64,000 nucleotides of DNA, taken from NCBI RefSeq assembly GCF_031885415.1, contig NZ_CP116871.1, positions 124,001 to 188,000 on the forward strand, read 5' to 3'. Under the pieces are notes generated by a model that ran no database searches, had not been told where the DNA came from, and was given only the letters and a program-made list of their open reading frames with translations. The stretch comes from Microbacterium forte (GTDB taxonomy: Bacteria; Actinomycetota; Actinomycetes; Actinomycetales; Microbacteriaceae). This document shows, piece by piece, positions 27,571-35,876 of the stretch. Both the position numbers and the translations under genes were made by a program. Positions within the stretch are counted from its first letter, which is position 1; each line of letters opens with the position of its first letter.

Positions 27571-28839
27571 ATGGCCCGTATCGGCGAAAGCGCTGACCTG
27601 TTCAAGTGCTCATTCTGCGGAAAGAGTCAGAAGCAGGTGCAGCAGCTCATCGCAGGACCCGGTGTGTACATCTGCGACGAGTGCGTCGAGCTGTGCAACG
27701 AGATCATCGAGGAGCGGATGGCGGAGTCCTCCGCCGACGGCACGGCGGACTTCGAACTGCCCAAGCCGCGTGAGATCTTCTCATTCCTCGAGGAGTACGT
27801 CGTCGGGCAGGAGCCCGCGAAGAAGGCTCTGGCCGTCGCGGTGTACAACCACTACAAGCGAATCCGTGCGCACGGCACCCTTCAGACAGCCGAGCAGAAG
27901 GCCGAGAGCGTCGAGATCGCGAAGAGCAACATCCTGCTCATCGGCCCGACGGGCTGCGGCAAGACCTACCTGGCGCAGACGCTCGCGAAGCGACTGAACG
28001 TGCCCTTCGCCGTCGCAGACGCCACAGCGCTCACCGAAGCCGGCTACGTCGGTGAAGACGTCGAGAACATCCTCCTCAAGCTCATCCAGGCCGCCGACTA
28101 CGACGTCAAGCGCGCGGAGCAGGGCATCATCTACATCGACGAGGTCGACAAGATCGCCCGCAAGGCCGAGAACCCGTCGATCACCCGCGATGTCTCTGGC
28201 GAGGGCGTGCAGCAGGCTCTCCTGAAGATCATCGAGGGCACTGTGGCATCGGTGCCTCCTCAGGGCGGGCGCAAGCACCCCCACCAGGAGTTCCTCCAGA
28301 TCGACACGTCGAACGTGCTGTTCATCGTCGCGGGCGCGTTCGCCGGCCTCGAGGACATCGTGTCGGCACGCGTCGGCAAGCATGGCATCGGCTTCGGCGC
28401 CCCGCTGCACGACAAGGGCAAGGATCTCGATCTCTTCAGCGAGGTACTGCCGGAAGACCTGCACAAGTTCGGTCTGATCCCCGAGTTCATCGGTCGTCTT
28501 CCCGTCGTGACCTCGGTCTCGCCGCTCGACCAGAGTGCGCTCATCGACATTCTCACGGGACCTCGCAACGCACTCGTCAAGCAGTACCAGCGCATGTTCG
28601 AGCTCGACGGCGTTCAGCTCGAGTTCGAAACAGAGGCGCTGCGCTCGATCGCCGACCTCGCCGTCGAACGCAAGACCGGCGCTCGTGGACTCCGTGCGAT
28701 CCTCGAAGACGTGCTCGGGCCGATCATGTTCGAGATCCCCTCGGCCGAAGACGTGGCGAAGGTCATCGTCACCCAGGCGGCCGTCGACGAGGGCGCTGCG
28801 CCGACGATCGTGATGGAGCGCAAGCGCAAGAGCGCATGA
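27571..28839 (+). CDS. clpX: ATP-dependent Clp protease ATPase subunit ClpX
   Basis: AAA+ unfoldase that delivers substrates to ClpP. The 422-residue protein has the N-terminal C4 zinc-binding domain (CSFCGKSQ...CDECVELC), Walker A GPTGCGKT (~130), pore loop GYVGED, Walker [11 protein letters not shown] and sensor/arginine region RKTGARGLR. aggagg precedes the ATG at good spacing; open sequence upstream in the same frame lacks these features. It is separated from clpP1-clpP2 by 11 kb of unrelated operons. The stop overlaps the Nudix gene (ATGA). Confidence 0.98.
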   Translation: MARIGESADLFKCSFCGKSQKQVQQLIAGPGVYICDECVELCNEIIEERMAESSADGTADFELPKPREIFSFLEEYVVGQEPAKKALAVAVYNHYKRIRAHGTLQTAEQKAESVEIAKSNILLIGPTGCGKTYLAQTLAKRLNVPFAVADATALTEAGYVGEDVENILLKLIQAADYDVKRAEQGIIYIDEVDKIARKAENPSITRDVSGEGVQQALLKIIEGTVASVPPQGGRKHPHQEFLQIDTSNVLFIVAGAFAGLEDIVSARVGKHGIGFGAPLHDKGKDLDLFSEVLPEDLHKFGLIPEFIGRLPVVTSVSPLDQSALIDILTGPRNALVKQYQRMFELDGVQLEFETEALRSIADLAVERKTGARGLRAILEDVLGPIMFEIPSAEDVAKVIVTQAAVDEGAAPTIVMERKRKSA

Positions 28840-29396
28840 GTTCGGCTCCCTCGCCCTGGCGAGTGGTCGGCAGCGAGCTGGTGCATGCCGATCGCTGGAT
28901 CAGCGTGCGCGCGGACGACTGCGTCGATGAGCGTCAGCGGACCATCGCGCCGTACTACGTGCTTGAATACGGGGACTGGATCTCGGTGCTGGCCCTCGAC
29001 CGAGAGGGACACGCGATCGTCGTCGAAGAGTACCGACACGGAGCCGGGATCGTCGCGGTCGGCACGATCGGCGGCGGCGTGGAGGCTGGCGAATCGCCGG
29101 ACGCAGCCGCGGTCAGAGAGCTGCGCGAGGAGACCGGGTACGAGGCCGAGGAGATGATCGGTCTCGGAGCCACCTGGGCCAACTTCGGCAACCACACCAA
29201 CCGGGTGCATCACTTCCTCGCCCGAGGCTGCGTGCGCGTCGCCGAGCAGTCGCTCGATGACAGCGAGGCGATCGCCGTGCACACAGTCCCTCTCGACACC
29301 CTCGGCGAGCATCTCTCGCAGAGCTACCATCAGCTCACCTGGTACAAGGCGATGGAGCGTCTCGACCGCTCGGCGATGGAGCGTCTCGACCGCTGA
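28836..29396 (+). CDS. Nudix hydrolase, probably ADP-sugar type
   Basis: 186 residues with a canonical Nudix box ([25 protein letters not shown] at ~74-98: the REx2EE core coordinates Mg). Sequence before it ([30 protein letters not shown]) is like ADP-ribose pyrophosphatases, which hydrolyse ADP-sugars to AMP and sugar phosphate; the exact substrate is not determinable. It overlaps clpX by four bases. The extreme C-terminus carries a duplicated MERLDR block from a 24-base tandem repeat. Confidence 0.9.
   Translation: MSSAPSPWRVVGSELVHADRWISVRADDCVDERQRTIAPYYVLEYGDWISVLALDREGHAIVVEEYRHGAGIVAVGTIGGGVEAGESPDAAAVRELREETGYEAEEMIGLGATWANFGNHTNRVHHFLARGCVRVAEQSLDDSEAIAVHTVPLDTLGEHLSQSYHQLTWYKAMERLDRSAMERLDR
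29348..29394 (+). repeat. 24-bp tandem duplication at the end of the Nudix gene
   Basis: The 23-base string starting ggcgatggagcgtctcgacc occurs at 29348 and again at 29372, exactly 24 bases apart and in frame, adding eight residues just before the stop. Confidence 0.95.
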
Positions 29397-29421
29397 CGTC
29401 AGGAGGCGGCGCGCGGCTCTC

Positions 29422-31473
29422 TCATGCTTCGAGGCCGCGGCGCTTCAGCAGCGGCGCGATCTCGGCATCCCGGCCGCGGAAGTCGCGGTATGCGTCGAGC
29501 GGATCCTTGGAGCCACCCACGCCGAGGAGACGGGCGCGGAACCGGTCGCCGTTCTCGCGCGTGAGTCCGCCGTTCTCACGGAACCAGTCGACCGTGTCGG
29601 CGTCGAGCACCTCGCTCCAGATGTAGGAGTAGTAGCCGGCGCTGTATCCGCCCGAGAAGACGTGCGCGAAGTAGGTCGACGAGTAGCGGGTCGGCACGAC
29701 GGGATCGTCGAGTCCGATGTCGGCGAGCGCGGCCGCCTCGAACTCGGCGACGTCGTCGACGACGGCCCTCGTATCCATGCGGTGCCACGCCTGATCGAGC
29801 CACGCTGCCGCGAGGTACTCGCTCGTCGCGTGACCCTGATCGAACGTCTCGGTGGCGCGAAGGCGTTCGACGATCGCGAGGTCGAGCGCTTCGCCGGTCT
29901 CGTAGTGACGTGCGTAGTTGTCGAGGACCTCGGGCCAGAGGATCCACATCTCGTTGACCTGGCTCGGGAACTCGACGAAGTCGCGGAAGACGTTCGTGCC
30001 GGCGAAGTGCGGGTAGGTGACGACGGCGAACAGACCGTGCAGTGCGTGCCCGAACTCGTGGAACAGCGTCGTCACCTCGTCGAGCGTCAGCAGGGTCGGC
30101 TCACCGTCACCCGGAAGCGGGACATTGAGGTTGTTGACGACGACGGGCAGCGTCCCTCGGAGGCGCGACTGGCTGACGATGGGATTCATCCACGCGCCAC
30201 CGCGCTTCGAGTCGCGCGTGTAGAGGTCGAGCACGTACAGGCCCACCGCGCTGCCGTCGGCATCGCTGACCTCGAACACGCGAGCACCCGGGTGGTAGGC
30301 CCGGAGGTCGTGCCGCTCTGCGAACGTCACCCCGTAGAGCTGTGTGGCCGCGAAGAACACCCCGTCATGGAGCACCCATTCGGCCTCGAACCACGGGCGC
30401 AGCGCGCTCGTGTCGATCGCATAGCGGGCAGTGCGCACCTTCTCGGTGTAGAACGCCCAGTCGTGCGCCTCGACCGTGAAGGGTGCGGCCTCCGTCTCGT
30501 CGACGATCGACTGCAGGGTTTCGCGCTCTGCACGGGCGTTCCGCGCAGACGGCGCGGCGAGCTCGCGCAGCATCCGCTCTACAGCCGCAGGGCTGCCGGC
30601 CGTCTCGTCTGCGGTGACGTAGGCGGCATGCGAGTCGTAGCCCAGCAGCGCTGCGCGCTCGGCGCGCAGGCGGACGATCTCCGTGAGCACCGGCCGGTTG
30701 TCGTTCGCGTTGGGGCGGGACGCCCGTGACCGTGAGGCCGCCATGATGCGGCGGCGGGACTCGCGGTCGCGGAGCTGAGCGAGATACGGATGCCCGGTGA
30801 ACAACGGGAGAGTGATGACGAACCGTCCGTCGAGGCCTCGATCGCTCGCCGCACGAGCTGCGGCGGAGAGCTCCCCACTGCTGAGACCGTCGAGTTCGTC
30901 GGAGGAGTCGAACACCACGGCGAGATCGTTCGTGTCGTTGAGCAGGTTGCGCTCGAAGGTGTTGCTCAGCGTCGACAGCTGCTGATTCAGTGCGGTGAGC
31001 CGGCTCTTCGCGTCGTCGTCGAGGGCCGCACCTGCGTGGGTCATCTCGCGATGGTGCCGCTCGACGAGGTACCGCTGCTCATCGTCGAGCTCGAGGTCAT
31101 CCAGGCGCGCATGCACCTGTTGGACGCGCCAGTACAGCGCCCCGTCGAGAGTGATGGCATCCTGATGCGCCGCCATGAGCGGAGCGAGCTGCTCGTCGAT
31201 CTTCTGGATCTCGGGCGTCGCGTCGGCCGATGTGACGGTGTAGAAGGTGTGTGCGACGCGGTCGAGCAGTTCTCCGGAGCGCTCCAGCGCCTCGATCGTG
31301 TTCTCGAAGGTGGGCATCGATCGCACCATGGTGATCCGAGAGATCTCCTGGAGATGCTCGTCGAACGCCGCCTGGAACGCGGGCAGGTAGTGCTCGGGCG
31401 TGATCGCCGCGAAATCGGGGAGCTCGTAGGGGAGTGCAGACGGCTGAAGCAGAGGGTTCGAGGCGTCGGTCAT
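29422..31473 (-). CDS. dcp: M3 family metallopeptidase (peptidyl-dipeptidase Dcp-like)
   Basis: Cytosolic zinc oligopeptidase/dipeptidyl carboxypeptidase that clears short peptides. The 683-residue protein matches the length of E. coli Dcp (~680) and carries the HEFGHALHG zinc site with the third-ligand Glu in FVEFPSQVNE, plus the substrate-binding FSGGYSAGYYSYIWSEVLDAD near the C-terminus. No signal peptide. Dcp and oligopeptidase A are close relatives, so substrate preference is uncertain. Its ATG overlaps the stop of the LysR gene by four bases, so the two form an operon. Confidence 0.93.
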   Translation of the reverse strand: MTDASNPLLQPSALPYELPDFAAITPEHYLPAFQAAFDEHLQEISRITMVRSMPTFENTIEALERSGELLDRVAHTFYTVTSADATPEIQKIDEQLAPLMAAHQDAITLDGALYWRVQQVHARLDDLELDDEQRYLVERHHREMTHAGAALDDDAKSRLTALNQQLSTLSNTFERNLLNDTNDLAVVFDSSDELDGLSSGELSAAARAASDRGLDGRFVITLPLFTGHPYLAQLRDRESRRRIMAASRSRASRPNANDNRPVLTEIVRLRAERAALLGYDSHAAYVTADETAGSPAAVERMLRELAAPSARNARAERETLQSIVDETEAAPFTVEAHDWAFYTEKVRTARYAIDTSALRPWFEAEWVLHDGVFFAATQLYGVTFAERHDLRAYHPGARVFEVSDADGSAVGLYVLDLYTRDSKRGGAWMNPIVSQSRLRGTLPVVVNNLNVPLPGDGEPTLLTLDEVTTLFHEFGHALHGLFAVVTYPHFAGTNVFRDFVEFPSQVNEMWILWPEVLDNYARHYETGEALDLAIVERLRATETFDQGHATSEYLAAAWLDQAWHRMDTRAVVDDVAEFEAAALADIGLDDPVVPTRYSSTYFAHVFSGGYSAGYYSYIWSEVLDADTVDWFRENGGLTRENGDRFRARLLGVGGSKDPLDAYRDFRGRDAEIAPLLKRRGLEA

Positions 31474-32378
31474 CCTCTGAGCCTAGCCATCACCCGCTGC
31501 AGGGCGTCGATGACGACGCGCACGGATTGTCGTCTCAGGTTCTCCGGCCTGGCGAGCACGTCGATCATCCGGTGGGTGCTGACTCCCCGCAGCGGAAGCC
31601 GCACGATGTCACGGTCGTCGACGGTGCGGGACGTATAGCGCGGCAGCATCCCGAGGACCCCGCCCGCGGCGATGACCGCCGCGACCGCACCGTAGTCGTT
31701 GATCCGGTGGCGGATCTCGACGGGACGCCCGGCGACGGCTGAGACGGCGCGCAGCACATCGTCGGGCGAGTATCCGATGCGACTCGTGACCCAAGGGCTG
31801 TCGATGACGTCGAAGGACGTCACCTGCGCGCGGGTGGCGAGAGGGTGGGAAGACGAGACGGCGACGTCCAGCGGTTCTCGGACGAGCGCCAGGCTGCGCA
31901 CCCCGTCGGTCGGCCACGGCGGCGAATGCTCCATGCGGTGCGCGAGCACGAGGTCGTACCGGGCTGCGAGAGCGGGGAACTCGCTCTGCGCCACGTCCTC
32001 GTCGGTGAGCTGCACGGTCGGCGGCGCGGGGGAGTCGTCGAGTTCACGGATTAGCGACCCGAAGAGCGCCTGCCCGACGCTGTGGAATCCGCTGATCGTG
32101 ACCACGCCGGTGCTGTCGTTCTCGAAGTCGTCCAGCGCGCTGCGCGCTGCGGCCATCGCGTCTATCGCCTCGGCGCCCGCTGCCGCAAGGGCCTGCCCGG
32201 CTGCGGTCAACGTGAGGCGACGGCCGTCTTTGCGCGTGAGCGGTGTGCGGAAGCTCCGTTGCAGGGCTGCCAGATGCTGTGACACGGCAGACGGGGTGAC
32301 GTTGAGCGTCTCGGCGACGGCGGTGACGCTCCCCAGAGCGCCGAGCTCTCTCAGGATCTGCAGCTGATGGAGTTCCAT
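31470..32378 (-). CDS. LysR family transcriptional regulator
   Basis: 302 residues: an N-terminal winged helix-turn-helix ([35 protein letters not shown]) followed by a periplasmic-binding-like effector domain ([21 protein letters not shown]; later [14 protein letters not shown]). It is divergent from tdh-kbl with an 81-base gap and upstream of dcp, so it may control either or both. LysR regulators typically activate a divergent operon, which favours tdh-kbl. The effector cannot be read from the sequence. Confidence 0.93.
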   Translation of the reverse strand: MELHQLQILRELGALGSVTAVAETLNVTPSAVSQHLAALQRSFRTPLTRKDGRRLTLTAAGQALAAAGAEAIDAMAAARSALDDFENDSTGVVTISGFHSVGQALFGSLIRELDDSPAPPTVQLTDEDVAQSEFPALAARYDLVLAHRMEHSPPWPTDGVRSLALVREPLDVAVSSSHPLATRAQVTSFDVIDSPWVTSRIGYSPDDVLRAVSAVAGRPVEIRHRINDYGAVAAVIAAGGVLGMLPRYTSRTVDDRDIVRLPLRGVSTHRMIDVLARPENLRRQSVRVVIDALQRVMARLRG

Positions 32379-32459
32379 CCAGTCAGATTAGTGTTTGCTA
32401 CAGGGTCTATGCAGAACTTGCCGATTGTTCTACATGGTCGAATGCGATCAGATCGACAT
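32379..32459. promoter_or_regulatory. divergent lysR/tdh control region
   Basis: An 81-base gap, relatively A/T-rich, between divergent starts. It must hold both promoters and the presumed LysR site. T-N11-A spaced motifs can be drawn but none stands out enough to name. Confidence 0.5.
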
Positions 32460-33503
32460 ATGAAGGCATTGTTCAAAGCCGAACGCGCCGCCGGACTCGA
32501 GCTCGTGGATCGTCCCGAGCCCACTGCGGCGCCCGACGAAGTCGTGATCCGCGTGCTGCGCACGGGGATCTGCGGCACCGACCTGCATATCCGTCGCTGG
32601 GACGACTGGGCTGCATCCGCCATCGATGCCCCACTCATCCCCGGTCACGAGTTCTACGGCGAGGTCGTCGAGGTCGGTCCGCTCGTCCACGACATCGCTG
32701 TGGGCGATCGAGTGTCGGGCGAGGGGCACATCGTGTGCGGCACGTGCCGCAATTGCCGCGCAGGACGCCGCCAGATGTGCATCCGTACGATCGGCCTCGG
32801 ACTGCAACGCGACGGCGCCTTCGCCGAGTTCCTGGCGTTGCCCGCCGTGAACGTCTGGGTGCATCACGCCGACGTGGCGCCGGAGCTCGGCGCGATCTTC
32901 GATCCTCTCGGCAACGCCGTGCACACGGCGCTCACGTTCCCGCTCGTGGGCGAGGATGTGCTCGTGACAGGGTGCGGTCCGATCGGCCTCATGGCGATCG
33001 CCGTCGCTCGGCACGCCGGAGCCCGCTTCATCGCGGCGACGGATATGAGCGCGCCTCGCCTCGAGATGGCGCGTCTCATGGGCGCGGACGAGGTCGTCGA
33101 CGTCTCGGCCCGCGAGATCCGAGATGCCCAGCAGGCGCTCGGTCTGCGCGAGGGATTCGACATCGGCTTCGAGATGAGCGGCGCGGCGTCGGCGCTCCCG
33201 GCGATGATCGACAACATGAACCACGGCGGCCGGATCGCGATGCTCGGACTGCCCAGCACCGGATTCGAGATCGACTGGGGCAAACTCGTCACGCACATGC
33301 TCACGATCAAGGGGATCTACGGACGCGAGATGTTCGAGACGTGGAACGCGATGGGTGCCATGCTGCAGACGAGTGCGACGCTGCGCGACTCGATCGGACG
33401 GGTGATCGCGGATGTGATCCCCGCAAGGAACTGGGAACAGGGCTTTGCCGCGGCCGAGTCCGCCGGCACGGGAAAGATCATCCTCGATTGGACGGAGCTG
33501 TGA
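32460..33503 (+). CDS. tdh: L-threonine 3-dehydrogenase
   Basis: Zinc alcohol dehydrogenase-family enzyme oxidising L-threonine to 2-amino-3-ketobutyrate with NAD. 347 residues from the ATG giving [12 protein letters not shown]. The catalytic-zinc Cys is in GICGTDLH, His-Glu in GHEFYGEV, and the structural zinc lobe reads [15 protein letters not shown]. The Rossmann motif is [11 protein letters not shown]. It overlaps kbl by one base; the pair is the standard threonine-to-glycine route, which makes the assignment firm. Confidence 0.95.
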   Translation: MKALFKAERAAGLELVDRPEPTAAPDEVVIRVLRTGICGTDLHIRRWDDWAASAIDAPLIPGHEFYGEVVEVGPLVHDIAVGDRVSGEGHIVCGTCRNCRAGRRQMCIRTIGLGLQRDGAFAEFLALPAVNVWVHHADVAPELGAIFDPLGNAVHTALTFPLVGEDVLVTGCGPIGLMAIAVARHAGARFIAATDMSAPRLEMARLMGADEVVDVSAREIRDAQQALGLREGFDIGFEMSGAASALPAMIDNMNHGGRIAMLGLPSTGFEIDWGKLVTHMLTIKGIYGREMFETWNAMGAMLQTSATLRDSIGRVIADVIPARNWEQGFAAAESAGTGKIILDWTEL

Positions 33504-34681
33504 TGTACGGGACATTCCAGAAGCATGTGGCTGACGAGCTCGCCGGGATCGAGGCCGCGGGCCTCACGAAGCACGAACGAGGCATCCGCGGGCCGCAGAA
33601 CGCCGAGATCACCGCCGACGGCGCAGAGGTGCTCAATTTCTGCGCGAACAACTACCTCGGTCTCGCCGACGACCCGCGGATCCTGGATGCCGCCACTGCG
33701 GCACTGCAGGAGTGGGGCTACGGGCTCGCCAGCGTCCGCTTCATCTGCGGTACGCAGGAACAGCATCTGGAGCTCGAGCGACGACTCGCGGGATTCCTCG
33801 GCACCGACGACTCGATCCTCTTCTCGTCATGCTTCGACGCGAACGGAGGAGTGTTCGAGACGCTCTTCAGTGCTGAGGACGCGATCATCTCGGACGAACT
33901 CAATCACGCGTCGATCATCGACGGGATCCGTCTCTCGAAGGCGCGTCGGCTTCGCTACCGCAATCGTGACATGGCGGATCTCGAAGCGCAGCTGCAGGCG
34001 GCATCCGATGCACGCTTCCGGGTGATCGTCACCGACGGCGTGTTCTCGATGGACGGCTACATCGCGCCGCTCGCCGAGATCTGCGACCTCGCGGATCGCC
34101 ACGACGCCCTGGTGTTCGTCGACGACTCGCACGCGGTCGGCTTCGTAGGGGAGAACGGACGAGGAACGCCGGAACTCTGCGGTGTCGCCGATCGTGTCGA
34201 CATCTATACGGGCACGTTCGGGAAGGCGCTGGGCGGAGCATCCGGTGGCTACGTCGCCTCGCACGCCGACGTCGTCGCCCTGCTGCGTCAGCGTTCGCGT
34301 CCGTATCTGTTCTCGAACACGCTCGCCCCCGCCATCGTCGCCGGAACCCTCACCGCGCTCGATCTCGTCGAGGGTTCGGCCGATCTCCGTGCGCGTCTGC
34401 GCGACAACGCGGCACTGTTCCGTGAGCGGATGACGGCGGAGGGTTTCGATCTGCTGCCGGGAGAGCATCCGATCGTCCCCGTGATGTTCGGCGACGCGGC
34501 TCTCACAGCGCGCATCGCGACGGAGATGCAGGCGCAGGGCATCTACGTGACCGCGTTCAGCTTCCCCGTCGTTCCTCGCGGGCTGGCGCGGATCCGCGTA
34601 CAGCTCTCGGCGGCGCATACGCCCGAGCAGATCGAAAGATGCGTGGCTGCCTTCGTCGCCGCGCGAGCCGTCGTGAGCTGA
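33503..34681 (+). CDS. kbl: glycine C-acetyltransferase (2-amino-3-ketobutyrate CoA ligase)
   Basis: PLP enzyme splitting 2-amino-3-ketobutyrate with CoA into glycine and acetyl-CoA, completing threonine degradation begun by Tdh. 392 residues, normal for the family. PLP Asp/His appear in [10 protein letters not shown], the Schiff-base lysine in [13 protein letters not shown], and substrate contacts in [10 protein letters not shown] and SVRFICGTQ. The start overlaps the tdh stop (TGATG). Confidence 0.96.
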   Translation: MYGTFQKHVADELAGIEAAGLTKHERGIRGPQNAEITADGAEVLNFCANNYLGLADDPRILDAATAALQEWGYGLASVRFICGTQEQHLELERRLAGFLGTDDSILFSSCFDANGGVFETLFSAEDAIISDELNHASIIDGIRLSKARRLRYRNRDMADLEAQLQAASDARFRVIVTDGVFSMDGYIAPLAEICDLADRHDALVFVDDSHAVGFVGENGRGTPELCGVADRVDIYTGTFGKALGGASGGYVASHADVVALLRQRSRPYLFSNTLAPAIVAGTLTALDLVEGSADLRARLRDNAALFRERMTAEGFDLLPGEHPIVPVMFGDAALTARIATEMQAQGIYVTAFSFPVVPRGLARIRVQLSAAHTPEQIERCVAAFVAARAVVS

Positions 34682-34703
34682 GAGGCGAGCAGACAAAGAT
34701 TGC

Positions 34704-34751
34704 TTTGCAAAAGAATGTTTGCAAAGAAGTCTTTGCAAGAGTATCTTTGCA
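34704..34751 (+). repeat. four TTTGCA direct repeats with exact 14-bp spacing
   Basis: TTTGCA begins at 34704, 34718, 34732 and 34746, each copy 14 bases after the last; two are part of TTTGCAAA or TTTGCAAG. They fill the short gap between kbl and the ArsR-type regulator and end three bases before its ATG. The run is strikingly A/T-rich for this genome. An autoregulatory operator is the natural reading. Confidence 0.9.
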
Positions 34752-34754
34752 TGC

Positions 34755-35378
34755 ATGGCAGACGAAGAGCAGTTGCGACGACTCGATTCCGGGGCGCTCA
34801 AGGCCCTGGCTCACCCGCTGCGTGTGCGGATTTTCGATCTGCTCAGCGCACATGGGCCGCAGACGGCGAGTTCGCTCGCATCGATGCTGGGGGAGACCTC
34901 CGGGTCCACCAGCTACCATCTGCGCACTCTCTCGGCACATGACCTGATCCACGAGGTCGAGGGGCGAGGCACAGCGCGCGAGCGCTGGTGGGAGCTGCCT
35001 GAGGGGCGCATCGACATCCCCGGTCCGAGCCAGAGCATGTCGCCCGCCAACCGGGCAGCGGCGCAGATCGTGTCGTCGGAGTTCTTCCGCCTGCGGCACG
35101 AGACCCTGATGTCCTACGTCAACCGGCCGGACACAGAGGTGCCGGAAGGCTGGAAGGACGCGGGGCTGATCGCCACAACCCTCCTCGAGATGACCCCCTC
35201 GCAGATGGAGGACCTCAAGGACGAGCTCATGGGAGTCATCGAGGGTGCCGTCGGGCGATATCGCGGCCAGACCGGGCCGGACGTGCGCCGGGTGTCGATG
35301 CGCACCGAGCTCTTCGACCTTCCGGCGACCGGGCCGGTGCTCGCCGGTGCCGCTGACTCGAACGAGGAGGAATCATGA
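34755..35378 (+). CDS. ArsR-type winged-helix transcriptional regulator
   Basis: 207 residues from the ATG giving MADEEQLRRLD. An N-terminal ArsR-like winged helix (LKALAHPLRVRIFDLLSAHGPQTASSLASMLGETSGSTSYHLRTLSAHDLI) is followed by a C-terminal helical domain lacking the paired metal-binding cysteines of metal sensors. No Shine-Dalgarno sequence precedes the ATG; four TTTGCA repeats abut it, so the message may be leaderless. In-frame TTG at 34719 is an alternative start but lies within the repeats. It overlaps the next small gene by four bases. Confidence 0.9.
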   Translation: MADEEQLRRLDSGALKALAHPLRVRIFDLLSAHGPQTASSLASMLGETSGSTSYHLRTLSAHDLIHEVEGRGTARERWWELPEGRIDIPGPSQSMSPANRAAAQIVSSEFFRLRHETLMSYVNRPDTEVPEGWKDAGLIATTLLEMTPSQMEDLKDELMGVIEGAVGRYRGQTGPDVRRVSMRTELFDLPATGPVLAGAADSNEEES

Positions 35379-35593
35379 CCAGCGCGACCATCCGCCTCGT
35401 CGCCCCGACACAGGCGGAGCGGAAGCTCCTCGGCCTTGCTGATCTCCTCACGGTCTTCGTCGAGCGACGCATCACTCGCCGCGCTCAGAAGCGGGCCCTC
35501 GCTCTCGATCTCCTGCGAGAGCAGCAGACCAGGCGACAGGATCCTCGCGCGGTCGAGCACATGCTCGCGCAGATCGGGCTCCCTCGGCGCTGA
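35375..35593 (+). CDS. small basic hypothetical protein co-transcribed with the ArsR-type regulator
   Basis: 72 residues, Arg-rich (RRITRRAQKRALALDLLREQQTRRQD) with a likely amphipathic helix and no membrane segment or signal. The ATGA overlap with the regulator indicates coupled translation. I do not recognise a family; a small DNA- or protein-binding partner of the regulator is one possibility. Confidence 0.65.
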   Translation: MTSATIRLVAPTQAERKLLGLADLLTVFVERRITRRAQKRALALDLLREQQTRRQDPRAVEHMLAQIGLPRR

Positions 35594-35609
35594 GGCGTTC
35601 TGATCACGG

Positions 35610-35646
35610 CGAAGCCCCCTGCCGCAGACGCGGACAGGGGGCTTCG
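35610..35646. terminator. bidirectional terminator
   Basis: cgaagccccctg/cagggggcttcg (12 bp) encloses ccgc/gcgg (4 bp, one bulged A) and an AGAC loop. It separates the regulator operon from the convergent valS operon. Confidence 0.85.
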
Positions 35647-35660
35647 TCAGCAGAGACCGC

Positions 35661-35876
35661 TCAGTCCTCGAAGGGTCGGGCGACCACATCGCCGGACCCG
35701 GTCTGGAAGACCTCCCAGCCCGCATCGAGCTCTGCGATCGCGCGGCCTTCGAGCCACGTGAGCGTCCAGTGCCCGGAGAGACCGCGCGATTCGACCTCGG
35801 CGATCGCCGGCCGGAGCGCGGCGGGAACGGATGCCGGTGGCTCGGAACCGGTGGCCCACCTCGTGCCCAGCTGCAT
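35661..35876 (-). CDS. small hypothetical protein downstream of valS
   Basis: 71 residues (MQLGTRWATGSEPPASVPAALRPAIAEVESRGL...), acidic at the C-terminus, no signal or membrane segment. Its ATG overlaps the valS stop by one base and it ends just before a terminator, supporting a real gene co-transcribed with valS. The function is unknown to me. Confidence 0.65.
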   Translation of the reverse strand: MQLGTRWATGSEPPASVPAALRPAIAEVESRGLSGHWTLTWLEGRAIAELDAGWEVFQTGSGDVVARPFED

